The notes below the pieces were generated by a model. The model saw only the letters and a list, made by a program, of their open reading frames with translations. It did not search any database and was not told the origin of the DNA. The translations under genes were made by a program, and so were the position numbers. 53,603 bases of DNA from positions 1-53,603 of the forward strand of contig SCQH01000004.1 of assembly GCA_004321925.1 (NCBI GenBank), given 5' to 3'. Positions within the stretch are counted from its first letter, which is position 1. Every line of letters starts with the position of its first letter. This document shows, piece by piece, positions 7,374 through 14,520 of the stretch. This DNA comes from Nitrospirota bacterium. GTDB lineage: Bacteria > Nitrospirota > Thermodesulfovibrionia > Thermodesulfovibrionales > UBA6898.

Positions 7374-8342
7374 ATGAGAACGATCAGGAAAATTTTAATT
7401 GCAATGTTGCTGGCGCTCACGGTGCCATGTTGGGCTCAGGAGCTGCCGCGTATCGCATGGCTATGGACAGGCACCCCGGAAGGAGAGGCAACTATCGTAG
7501 CTGCCTTCAAGGACGGCATGCGCGAAAACGGCATGATTGATGGCAAACACTATATTCTCGACGAACGCTTTGCAGGCGGAAAGTACGATCAGTTCCCCGC
7601 GTTCGCTGAAGAGCTTCTGAAGCGCAACCCCGCGATCATCATGGCGAACACGATCGCAGCGGTACGTGCGGCGCAGCAGGCGACCAAAACGGTCCCGATC
7701 ATATTCGTGAACACCAATGACCCGGTGGGCAGCGGCTTGGTCGCGAGCCTTGCGCATCCCGGAGGCAATACAACCGGGCTTACGAGTCAGAATGAGGATG
7801 CTATCAATAAGTACCTCGAACTTCTGCGCGAGGTGCTTCCCCGCGCGTCCCGTATTGCGGTCCTCAGCAACCCGGATAATCCGTCGATCCCGAAAATGTT
7901 CGAACGCCTGCGCGTTATGGCCGCCTCCTTCGGAATTACCGCACGGGCGTTCGAGGTGACGACGCCCAAAGGTCTCGATGCTGTGTTCAGCGCGATTGCG
8001 CAGTACCGGCCCAAAGCGTTATTGGTACTCCCCGATTCCATGTTCTACGGTCAGCGAAGCGTTATTTCCAAATTCGTGACAAGCCAAAGGATTCCTACCA
8101 TCGCCGCCAATTCTCAATTCGTAACCTCCGGATGCCTGATCTCATTCGGCACAAATCGTCCAGAGATCTTTCGTCGCTCTGCCGGCTACGTAAAGAAGAT
8201 CCTCGGCGGGGCCAAGCCTGCAGACCTTCCTGTCGAACAACCAACCCGGTTCGAACTCGTGGTGAACATGAAGGCCGCCAGGGCCCTCGGTATCACCATC
8301 CCACAATCGTTGCTGCTGCGTGCGGATGAGGTAATTCAATGA
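7374..8342 (+). CDS. ABC_sub_bind (TrpX-like) periplasmic binding protein 2
   Basis: Tandem paralogue of the previous gene, same length (322 residues) and aligned end to end, including the signal peptide (KILIAMLLALTVPCWAQ), NTNDPVGSGLVASLAHPGG and the C-terminal SLLLRADEVIQ. The start at 7374 is chosen because AAGGAG at 7361-7366 is correctly spaced. An in-frame ATG at 7347 overlaps the previous stop and lacks such a site. The pair arose by gene duplication. The short spacing (10 bases) to the next kinase gene suggests co-translation and functional pairing. Confidence 0.88.
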   Translation: MRTIRKILIAMLLALTVPCWAQELPRIAWLWTGTPEGEATIVAAFKDGMRENGMIDGKHYILDERFAGGKYDQFPAFAEELLKRNPAIIMANTIAAVRAAQQATKTVPIIFVNTNDPVGSGLVASLAHPGGNTTGLTSQNEDAINKYLELLREVLPRASRIAVLSNPDNPSIPKMFERLRVMAASFGITARAFEVTTPKGLDAVFSAIAQYRPKALLVLPDSMFYGQRSVISKFVTSQRIPTIAANSQFVTSGCLISFGTNRPEIFRRSAGYVKKILGGAKPADLPVEQPTRFELVVNMKAARALGITIPQSLLLRADEVIQ

Positions 8343-8352
8343 ATGGAGCGGC

Positions 8353-10242
8353 ATGAAGTTACGAGGGTTCTTCACAAAAAAGAACAATGCCGCCCCTGAG
8401 TTTTACCGTGGCAGACTGTTCCGCAAGTACTTTCAGCTGATCCTTGTGCTGGTCTGCGGGACACTGTTTGTATCGGGTGGAACCAGCGCCTATTTTTCCT
8501 ACCTGGAGCACCAGTCAACCCTTGGAAGCTTACAACATGAGAAAGCGAATGCCGCTGCATTGAGGATCGAACAGTTCGTTCGCCAGATAGAACAACAGCT
8601 CAGTTTCGTTGCACTCCCGCAGTTGGACAAGGGCGCCGCAGGCATTGAACAACGCAGGTTCGAATTTCTCAAGTTGCTCCGCCAAGTGCCGGCTGTAAGT
8701 GATATTTCGCAACTTGACGCTAATGGCAACGAACTGCTGAAGGTATCGCGACTGGAGATGGATGTTGTAGGCTCCTCAAAAGACCGTTCGCAGGACCCGG
8801 CGTTCCTCGGAGCTAAACCGGGAACAGCCTGGTACGGACCGGTTTATTTCAGGAAGGAGACCGAGCCGTACATGACAATCGCTGTGCGTTCTCGCACCGG
8901 AGAGGGCGCTGTGTCCATAATCGAAGTAAACCTCAAGTTCATCTGGGATGTGGTGACGAACATCCAGATTGGCAAGAAAGGCAAGGCTTATGTAGTCGAT
9001 AGCACCGGCAACCTCATCGCCGACCCCGACATCGGGTTGGTACTTGGAAAGACCAACCTGTCCCGACTTGATCACGTGAAATCAGCGCTTGCTGGGCAAG
9101 ATGCATCAAATGTAAAGGTGATTAAAACGTATGATCTCTCCGGTTCGAAGGTCTTTGCCTCATACGCTGACATCGAACCATTAGGCTGGAAAGTATTCGT
9201 CGAGCAGCCCGTCTCCGAGGTTTACGAAACGCTTTACGCCGCTATCCGTCGAACGGGATTTATGGTGGTTGCGGGGATGTTATTCTCTGTGCTGATCGCG
9301 CTTTGGTTTGCACGCGGCCTGGTGCGTCCAATTCGCATACTGCAAGAGGGGGCGCAAAAAGTTGGCGCAGGCGAGTTGGATCAGAAGATCGAAGTGAAGA
9401 CCGGAGACGAGCTCGAATCACTGGCAAACCAGTTCAATAGCATGACCGAACGGCTTCGCGAGTCTTATTCAAGCATGGAACGCAAGGTGGATGAACGAAC
9501 CGCCGAACTCCTTCTTGCCCGTGATGCCGCCGATGCCGCCAATCAGGCCAAGAGCATGTTCCTTGCCAGTGCGAGCCACGAGTTACGCACACCTCTGAAT
9601 GCCATCATCGGGTTTTCAGGGATACTGAAGAAACGCATGTTCGGTGATCTGAATGAGAAGCAGGCTGAATATGTCGAAGATATTAACACCTCCGGAAACC
9701 ATCTCCTGTCTCTTATCAACGATCTTCTGGATCTCGCCAAAGTTGAGTCCGGACGCATCGAACTTGACGTGAAACAGTTTGACCTGCCGTCAGCCCTTGA
9801 GAATTCGATAACACTGGTAAGAGAGAGGGCCAATCGCCATGGGATCCTCATTGAGCTTGCTCTTGACGAGAGGCTGAGTTCCTTTATGGGCGATGAGCGC
9901 AAACTCAAGCAGATCATGCTTAACCTGCTCTCCAATGCGGTAAAATTTACTCCGGATGGCGGCCGAGTCACGGTGAAGGCAGGCCCGGTCAATGGCGGAG
10001 TGCAGATATCCGTGAGTGACACCGGCGTCGGCATCAGGCCCGAGGACCAGCAGGTTGTCTTCGGTGAGTTTTGCCAGGTGGGCGATGATTCGCACAAACG
10101 TGAAGGCACGGGGCTCGGCCTCACGCTGACCAAGAAACTCGTTGAACTGCACGGAGGCGGGATACGCGTGGAGAGCGAGGCAGGAAAGGGTTCAACCTTT
10201 ACCTTTACCCTGTCGGAGGCACCTCCATGCCGGGAAAGCTGA
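8353..10242 (+). CDS. Cache-HAMP sensor histidine kinase
   Basis: 629 residues: membrane segment at about 30-52, a periplasmic dCache-like sensor (about 55-295; IEVNLKFIWDVVTNIQIGKKGKAYVVDS is characteristic in tone, with FVEQPVSEVYETL before the second membrane helix), HAMP, a short coiled coil (MERKVDERTAELLLARDAA), HisKA with SASHELRTP, and HATPase_c. From the H-box to the C-terminal CRES the sequence is nearly the same as the kinase at 3234, at DNA level too, while the input halves are unrelated: a domain-swapped duplicate. No intact receiver gene follows, only a scar. It may phosphorylate the receivers at 4730 or 5119. Confidence 0.92.
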   Translation: MKLRGFFTKKNNAAPEFYRGRLFRKYFQLILVLVCGTLFVSGGTSAYFSYLEHQSTLGSLQHEKANAAALRIEQFVRQIEQQLSFVALPQLDKGAAGIEQRRFEFLKLLRQVPAVSDISQLDANGNELLKVSRLEMDVVGSSKDRSQDPAFLGAKPGTAWYGPVYFRKETEPYMTIAVRSRTGEGAVSIIEVNLKFIWDVVTNIQIGKKGKAYVVDSTGNLIADPDIGLVLGKTNLSRLDHVKSALAGQDASNVKVIKTYDLSGSKVFASYADIEPLGWKVFVEQPVSEVYETLYAAIRRTGFMVVAGMLFSVLIALWFARGLVRPIRILQEGAQKVGAGELDQKIEVKTGDELESLANQFNSMTERLRESYSSMERKVDERTAELLLARDAADAANQAKSMFLASASHELRTPLNAIIGFSGILKKRMFGDLNEKQAEYVEDINTSGNHLLSLINDLLDLAKVESGRIELDVKQFDLPSALENSITLVRERANRHGILIELALDERLSSFMGDERKLKQIMLNLLSNAVKFTPDGGRVTVKAGPVNGGVQISVSDTGVGIRPEDQQVVFGEFCQVGDDSHKREGTGLGLTLTKKLVELHGGGIRVESEAGKGSTFTFTLSEAPPCRES

Positions 10243-10284
10243 TCTTCGTTATCCATAACCAGGATATCCACGAAAAGGAAACTG
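10227..10284 (+). pseudogene. Deletion scar: start of a receiver gene fused to post-cyclase sequence
   Basis: The first 27 bases (ATG at 10227, then CCGGGAAAGCTGATCTTCG and so on to 10253) match the start of the receiver gene at 4730 apart from two changes. The next 30 bases (CATAACCAGGATATCCACG onward to 10284) match 6252-6282, the sequence just after the cyclase stop, with three changes. The joint lies at a shared ATC. So the duplicated block once held kinase-receiver-cyclase, and the last two genes were removed. The remnant frame encodes about 20 residues and ends at 10289. Confidence 0.85.
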
Positions 10285-10285
10285 T

Positions 10286-10993
10286 TTGACAATGCATCAC
10301 TCAAATGACGAGAGGGAATTAGTAGAAAAGTTTGTTCGCAGAGTAATTTTGTTCAGGGGCATTACTGAGAAGTATTTGAAACAGATCGTTGATGATTTCA
10401 GCATTCTTCATGCAACAAAGAATGAGGTCATCATAGTGCAGGAAGATACAAGTACAGACCTCTACATAATTCTCAGGGGTAAAGTTAAAGTGACCCTTAT
10501 GAGTGTGGAAGGAGAAGAGTACATCCTGACAGATCTGCAGACGGGTGATTGTTTCGGCGAGATGAGCCTTATCGATGGGAAGCCCCGTTGTGCGACAGTA
10601 GTTGCCGCGGAGGACTCGACATTTGCCGTGCTCAAGCGGGAAAGACTGATCGAAGCGTTACAACAAGACCCCATACTTGCACTTGATCTGCTCGCAACCC
10701 TCGTCCATAAGCTGAGAAAGGCCACTGAACGGGAGGAAGGCCTTGCATTTCTCGATGTACGCGAACGTGTGTTGAAACTGTTCGGAGAACTGATGCGGGA
10801 AGAGGGCAAGAGGGAAGAAGACGGTTTTTACAGGATAGGCAAGCGCACCCAGAAGGAACTGGCCATAAGAATAGGCGCTTCACGAGAGGCGACCTCGCAG
10901 GTCCTCAGGGCCCTGGCTTCAGAAAAGATTCTCTTGGAAAAAGACATTTATTTTCTGATATCACCTTCCGTATGCAGAGAAGACTCTGAGTAA
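10286..10993 (+). CDS. Crp/Fnr family transcription regulator
   Basis: About 235 residues. The N-terminal cyclic-nucleotide-binding fold (about 25-140) shows DLYIILRGKVKVTL, GDCFGEMSLIDGKPR (the phosphate-binding cassette, with an Arg near the end) and ATVVAAEDSTF; a long dimer helix and a winged helix follow, with the recognition region IGASREATSQVLRAL. No Fnr-type cysteine cluster is visible, so cNMP binding is more likely than iron-sulfur sensing. TTG at 10286 has AAGGAA at 10275-10280; ATG at 10292 is an alternative. It may read the product of the cyclase at 5119 (inference). Confidence 0.88.
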   Translation: MTMHHSNDERELVEKFVRRVILFRGITEKYLKQIVDDFSILHATKNEVIIVQEDTSTDLYIILRGKVKVTLMSVEGEEYILTDLQTGDCFGEMSLIDGKPRCATVVAAEDSTFAVLKRERLIEALQQDPILALDLLATLVHKLRKATEREEGLAFLDVRERVLKLFGELMREEGKREEDGFYRIGKRTQKELAIRIGASREATSQVLRALASEKILLEKDIYFLISPSVCREDSE

Positions 10994-11007
10994 GCAGCCG
11001 CAAAAAC

Positions 11008-11030
11008 AAGGCACTTATACACTGCCTTTT
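11008..11030 (+). terminator. Weak intrinsic terminator after the Crp/Fnr gene
   Basis: AAGGCA (11008-11013) and TGCCTT (11023-11028) form a six-pair stem with a nine-base loop followed by TT. The stem is short. It would end the long unit starting near 1990. Confidence 0.35.
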
Positions 11031-11153
11031 GTCATTCCGGCCCTGCGGTCTCTGCCGCGGGATTCTTCATTTTCTCCTCCGATGGTATTTTCACCTTTAC
11101 TCTGCCGCCTGATACTGGCAGAATCAGGCTAAGCAAGAAGAAGGAGGTGCAGT

Positions 11154-11261
11154 ATCAAAAACAGGACCCGCATCATATTAGATTACATAGTGCCTGTGAT
11201 CGGCATCCTTCTGACAGTCGGAGGACTGTATATTCTGCTGGTCAATCTGTTAGGTCATTAG
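11154..11261 (+). CDS. Possible 35-residue single-span membrane peptide with non-standard start
   Basis: The frame reads IKNRTRIILDYIVPVIGILL and then TVGGLYILLVNLLGH before a TAG stop, a clean positively-charged-then-hydrophobic single membrane helix. A perfect AAGGAGG lies at 11141-11147, but no ATG, GTG or TTG follows in frame; the best-placed codon is ATC at 11154. An alternative GTG frame at 11147 gives a low-complexity, less protein-like product. It may be a real small protein using a rare start, a sequencing error, or chance. The remaining sequence between 11031 and 11384 shows nothing else clear. Confidence 0.3.
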   Translation: MKNRTRIILDYIVPVIGILLTVGGLYILLVNLLGH

Positions 11262-11384
11262 AAGGGAGGGAAGGGGTTAAACATGGTTGAGGCGCCGCCT
11301 GTGCGGCAGACACAGATGAGAACAACAAAATCTAACGATCTCCCCTGCAAGGGAGAAGAGAACTCAGTGAAAGGAGAAACACAA

Positions 11385-11903
11385 ATGAAATGGTCTATTA
11401 AGGAAGTAGCAAGCGTACTGTTGGTTGCGGTACTTGTTGTTGGGACGTTGGCTGGGGCTTCGGAGGTATGGGCAGCGGAGAAGGGCGTGCAGGGAAGCTG
11501 GATACTCGTCGAGCTTTATAACGAGACAGACGGTAAGAGGTTAGAGCCGTTCGGCCCCAATCCCAGAGGCTCCATGCTTTTAACTCCTGATGGCCATTTT
11601 TCGATGACCTTGATGCGGTCAAGCCTTCCGAAATTCGCCTCCAACGTCCGCACAAAAGGAACCGCTGAGGAGTACAAGGCCGTTGTTGACGGTTCCGTTG
11701 CAGCTATTGGCACGTACACAGTGACGGGCGATAAGGAGCAGATACTGAATCTGCATATTGTGGGCAGCACGTTCCCAAACTGGGATGGTCAGCATCAGAA
11801 GAGGCCTGTGACCGTTACCGGAGACGATATGAAGATCATAAACCCTGCCCCGTCCATTGGTGGCGGCGGAAAGAATACTCAGATCTGGAAACGGGCCAAG
11901 TAG
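11385..11903 (+). CDS. Exported lipocalin-like domain protein
   Basis: 172 residues from the ATG at 11385, which has AAGGAG at 11371-11376 and opens directly with a signal peptide (KWSIKEVASVLLVAVLVVG, cleavage near VWA-AEK). The earlier in-frame ATG at 11283 would bury the signal peptide behind 34 residues. The mature part matches the lipocalin-like family PF13924: VQGSWILVELYNETDGKRLEP, then GSMLLTPDGHFSMTLMR and GTYTVTGDKEQILNLHI. Such proteins are small periplasmic or secreted beta-barrels, function mostly unknown. It lies between the signalling unit and the second riboswitch; a hairpin follows its stop. Confidence 0.8.
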   Translation: MKWSIKEVASVLLVAVLVVGTLAGASEVWAAEKGVQGSWILVELYNETDGKRLEPFGPNPRGSMLLTPDGHFSMTLMRSSLPKFASNVRTKGTAEEYKAVVDGSVAAIGTYTVTGDKEQILNLHIVGSTFPNWDGQHQKRPVTVTGDDMKIINPAPSIGGGGKNTQIWKRAK

Positions 11904-11907
11904 ACTG

Positions 11908-11933
11908 CATGTCCGGGGGGCCGGGACATGTTT
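11908..11933 (+). terminator. Probable terminator after the lipocalin-like gene
   Basis: CATGTCC (11908-11914) pairs with GGACATG (11924-11930) across a GC-rich loop, followed by TTT. The T-run is short, so strength is uncertain, but its position 5 bases after the stop codon supports the role. Confidence 0.5.
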
Positions 11934-11997
11934 GAGCGCGTTAGAGCCATAGTATCAAAATGTGGTTACGTGGCCATCTCACTAAGGGAACTAGACG

Positions 11998-12026
11998 TTG
12001 ACGGTTCCGGACTTATCTGGCATAGT
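11998..12026 (+). promoter_or_regulatory. Putative promoter of the second riboswitch-controlled unit
   Basis: TTGACG at 11998-12003 and CATAGT at 12021-12026 are separated by 17 bases, a reasonable sigma-70-type promoter. The -35 area (GACGTTGACGG) is repeated ahead of the first riboswitch at the same distance from the aptamer. Transcription would start a few bases before 12043. Confidence 0.5.
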
Positions 12027-12042
12027 GAAGATATAGACAGAC

Positions 12043-12125
12043 GATCCCGACAAAGCCAACCCCTGCGCGACAAGGGGACGGAAAGCAACGGGTCTTAAGG
12101 AAGATGGCCGAGCTGCCGAAGGACA
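12043..12125 (+). ncRNA. GEMM-I family cyclic-dinucleotide riboswitch, second copy
   Basis: The sequence shows CCGACAAAGCCAACCCC, stem CCCCT/AGGGG, core GGGGACGGAAAGC, then CGGGTCTTAAGGAAGATGG (stem TCTT/AAGA) and CCGAGCTGCCGA. This follows the GEMM-I aptamer order and again carries the CGGAAAGC variant of GEMM-Ib aptamers. At the ligand-selecting position the base is G (AAAGCC), as in c-di-GMP-binding aptamers, whereas the first copy has A. The closing stem is weaker than in the first copy. It precedes the Tat-exported metallo-hydrolase gene by about 65 bases. Confidence 0.78.
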
Positions 12126-12152
12126 GGACTGAGGTAGCTTCGGCCATTTTTA
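12104..12152 (+). terminator. Riboswitch-linked intrinsic terminator
   Basis: ATGGCCGAGCTGCC at the 3' half of the aptamer pairs with GGTAGCTTCGGCCAT (one bulge), followed by TTTTT. The arm is shared with the aptamer, so ligand binding should prevent termination and switch the downstream gene on. Confidence 0.8.
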
Positions 12153-12188
12153 TTGGCAAACTGATGTACGAACCGAAGGGGGTGTAAT

Positions 12189-13232
12189 ATGGATGGTGGA
12201 ATGAATCGCAGGGAATTTCTGAAGTATTCAGCGGCAGCGGGTATGCTTTTCGCAGCAGGAGATGGAATACTGGGAGGCATGACAGCGCAGGCTGCAACGG
12301 CTGTCAACGAAGTGGACAAGCTGACGATCTGGATCCTGGCAGACAACTATTACGACACGAATGAACCGGACGCCAAGATCACAAAGCGCTACCGCTCGGT
12401 GGCCGGGAAATCAATTCACGCGCAGCACGGTCTTTCTTATTATATCGAGACGGTCACTGCCGGAAAGACAAGCTCCTGCATGTTCGATTTCGGGCTTGAC
12501 CCTGCGGACGTGATGGGCAATATTGCGCTACTGGGGCTCGATATCGGAAAGACAAACGCCTTCAGTCTGAGCCATGGCCATTACGATCACTATACGGGTG
12601 CACTCAGTATCCTCAGGCAGAACCAGGCGCACATAGCCGCCGGAACGCCGTTTTATGTGGGCGAGGAGGCCTTTTCACGGAGATACACACTGCGCCCCGG
12701 AGCGGCCGCACCGACAGACCTCGGACAACTGAGCAAAGAGGATATCGAAGCCCTTGGCGTGAAGGTGATCGAGGTAAAGACCCCGGTGGAGATCATTCCC
12801 GGCGCGTACCTTTCCGGAAGGATTGAGAGGGTCACGAGCTACGAGAAGATACCTGCGTCTCAGCAGATAAAACGCGGTGAAAAGATCGAATCAGACAATT
12901 TTCAGGGTGAGCAGGCTGTTTTCTTTAACGTAAAAGGAAAGGGGCTGGTCGTTCTTTCCGGCTGCGCGCACTGTGGGATCGTAAATACCATTAAACATGC
13001 GCAAAAGATTGCCGGCACAGACAAAGTTCATGCAGTAATGGGAGGTTTCCATCTTATTGTTGCGAAGCCCGAGCTTATTCAGAGCACCGTTGCCGATATC
13101 AAGGCGATGAAGCCCGACCATATCGTGGGCACCCATTGCACCGGGTTCAGGGCGATGGTGGCTTTAAGCACGGAGATGCCCGAAGCCTTCGTTGTGAATA
13201 CCGCGGGTACCAGGTATACCTTTGGCGCATAG
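12189..13232 (+). CDS. Tat-exported metallo-beta-lactamase-fold hydrolase (COG1237-like)
   Basis: 347 residues. A twin-arginine signal (MNRREFLKYSAAAGMLFAAG) is followed by an MBL domain with SLSHGHYDHYTGAL (HxHxDH metal site), a second-metal His in LSGCAHCGIVNT, GGFHL and a C-terminal GTHCTG. The arrangement recalls the COG1237 group annotated as dihydropterin-ribofuranosylaminobenzene phosphate synthase-like proteins, where the reaction is proven only for an archaeal member. Export to the periplasm makes a pterin-synthesis role unlikely here. ATG at 12189 or at 12201 (MNRREF) are both possible. It is the sole gene behind the second GEMM riboswitch and ends before a strong terminator. Confidence 0.85.
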   Translation: MDGGMNRREFLKYSAAAGMLFAAGDGILGGMTAQAATAVNEVDKLTIWILADNYYDTNEPDAKITKRYRSVAGKSIHAQHGLSYYIETVTAGKTSSCMFDFGLDPADVMGNIALLGLDIGKTNAFSLSHGHYDHYTGALSILRQNQAHIAAGTPFYVGEEAFSRRYTLRPGAAAPTDLGQLSKEDIEALGVKVIEVKTPVEIIPGAYLSGRIERVTSYEKIPASQQIKRGEKIESDNFQGEQAVFFNVKGKGLVVLSGCAHCGIVNTIKHAQKIAGTDKVHAVMGGFHLIVAKPELIQSTVADIKAMKPDHIVGTHCTGFRAMVALSTEMPEAFVVNTAGTRYTFGA

Positions 13233-13260
13233 GCTTTTATAGGCAGGATACAGAAGACGC

Positions 13261-13288
13261 AAGGGGAGGTTGAATACAACCTCCCCTT
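13261..13288 (+). terminator. Strong intrinsic terminator
   Basis: AAGGGGAGGTTG (13261-13272) and CAACCTCCCCTT (13277-13288) form a perfect 12-pair stem with an AATA loop. The symmetry gives a usable A/T flank in both directions, although the T-run after it is short. It closes the metallo-hydrolase unit. Confidence 0.8.
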
Positions 13289-13358
13289 GTTAATCCTCCC
13301 CCGAAAATCCTCTTTGTTTCATTTTCCGATATTTCCTCTGCACAGGTCTAAAAAGGTC

Positions 13359-13387
13359 TTGACAATTATCTCAAAAAAGCGCTTAAT
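13359..13387 (+). promoter_or_regulatory. Sigma-70-type promoter for the candidate ncRNA
   Basis: TTGACA at 13359-13364 (perfect -35) and CTTAAT at 13382-13387 are 17 bases apart. The predicted start near 13394 is followed by a self-complementary RNA rather than an open frame. Confidence 0.65.
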
Positions 13388-13393
13388 GAAATC

Positions 13394-13552
13394 AGAGTAG
13401 AGTTCACAAAAAAAGTGGTGGACTTGCTCCTCTGCCTCTCAGCAGAAAGGGATGTAGGGTCGTAAGACGCAGGTTGTAGACGTAAATGTCTTTAGCTTTT
13501 GTCTCATGATGTGCAAACCGCTGAGAGATGAGGAAGCAGGCGCCACTTTTTT
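13394..13552 (+). ncRNA. Candidate structured small RNA, about 159 nt (6S-like layout, family not identified)
   Basis: Long-range complementarity closes the molecule in three registers: seven A plus GTGG (13408-13418) with CCAC plus six T (13543-13552); CTTGCTCCTC (13423-13432) with GAGGAAGCAGG (13530-13540); CTCTCAGC (13436-13443) with GCTGAGAG (13520-13527). Inside lie small hairpins, one being GTC-GTAA-GAC (about 13459-13468) with a GNRA loop. The 3' arm ends in six T, so it doubles as a terminator. A good promoter precedes it and no open frame fits. The rod with closing helix and apical part resembles 6S RNA in outline, but I cannot confirm the central bubble. Confidence 0.6.
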
Positions 13553-13633
13553 ATTACCGCCCCGCCGTGTTCCCGATCCTGCAGAAACCACTGAACGGTT
13601 CCCGTTAATTCATTTCCTTTTTGCCCGGTGAAC

Positions 13634-13658
13634 AGCCCTGCAGATGCGTGGGCTTTTT
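13634..13658 (+). terminator. Terminator-like hairpin upstream of cdaA
   Basis: AGCCC (13634-13638) pairs with GGGCT (13650-13654), followed by a run of T. It lies between the candidate ncRNA and cdaA and could stop read-through or act as a leader attenuator. Confidence 0.4.
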
Positions 13659-13740
13659 GGCCCGGCGCTAGGAAAAGAGAATGCGGTTCATATATAATAT
13701 CAAAGGATCGCAGAGTTTTTTTGAGGCAACACCATACACT

Positions 13741-14520
13741 ATGACAGAATTCTTACGACAAAACAGATGGCTGCTGGACATCCTTGACATCTTCCTGGTC
13801 TCGGTCGTCATCTATCGCCTGCTGAAGATCGTCAAGGGCACGAAGGCTGCGCAGATGCTTGTCGGCCTGGGCGTCCTGCTCGCCGCATCGCTCGCCTCAC
13901 GGTACCTTGATCTCATCACCATAGACTGGATCGTCCAGAGCTTCTGGGCCCAGATCGTCATTGCCATGCTGGTCCTGTTTCAGCCCGAGATCCGGAGGGC
14001 CCTCGCCCATATCGGGGAGGCGCAGTTCCTGTCGACCTTCACCAAGGCCGAAGAGCTCAAATCCCTCGAGGAGATCGTCCGCGCCGCGGTCTCGCTTTCG
14101 AACAAAAAGATAGGCGCCCTGATCGTCATAGAGCGAGACACCAGCCTCAAGGACTTTGTTGAGGTCGGCACCTTCCTCGATGCCAGGGTCTCGAAGGAGC
14201 TTCTGGTGAGCATCTTTCATCCGTCATCTCCGATCCATGACGGGGCCGTCATCATCAAAGGCAACCGGATCGCTGCTGCAGGCTGTTTCCTGCCTATCAC
14301 TCTCAGTTCTGAGTTAAGCAAGGCCCTCGGGACACGCCACCGGGCCGGCATAGGCCTGACAGAGGAGACGGATGCCGTAGCGATCATCGTCTCCGAGGAG
14401 CAGGGCAGCATATCCATGGCCCTTGACGGCAGGCTCGAGACCAAGCTTGATATGGCCGCACTCAGGGACATGATGACAGACCTCTTTACCTCGGTGAAGG
14501 GAAAGAAGGTGAAAAAATGA
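13741..14520 (+). CDS. cdaA: Diadenylate cyclase CdaA (c-di-AMP synthase)
   Basis: About 259 residues from MTEFLRQNRWLLDILDIFLV, the usual CdaA opening; an upstream ATG at 13681 would add 20 atypical residues. Three N-terminal membrane helices precede the DAC (DisA_N) domain, where the catalytic DGA (SSPIHDGAVIIKG) and RHR (LGTRHRAGIGLTEETDA) motifs are intact. It makes c-di-AMP from two ATP at the inner membrane. It overlaps cdaR by 4 bases, and glmM follows: the widely conserved cdaA-cdaR-glmM arrangement, in which CdaR and GlmM modulate CdaA. Confidence 0.95.
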   Translation: MTEFLRQNRWLLDILDIFLVSVVIYRLLKIVKGTKAAQMLVGLGVLLAASLASRYLDLITIDWIVQSFWAQIVIAMLVLFQPEIRRALAHIGEAQFLSTFTKAEELKSLEEIVRAAVSLSNKKIGALIVIERDTSLKDFVEVGTFLDARVSKELLVSIFHPSSPIHDGAVIIKGNRIAAAGCFLPITLSSELSKALGTRHRAGIGLTEETDAVAIIVSEEQGSISMALDGRLETKLDMAALRDMMTDLFTSVKGKKVKK

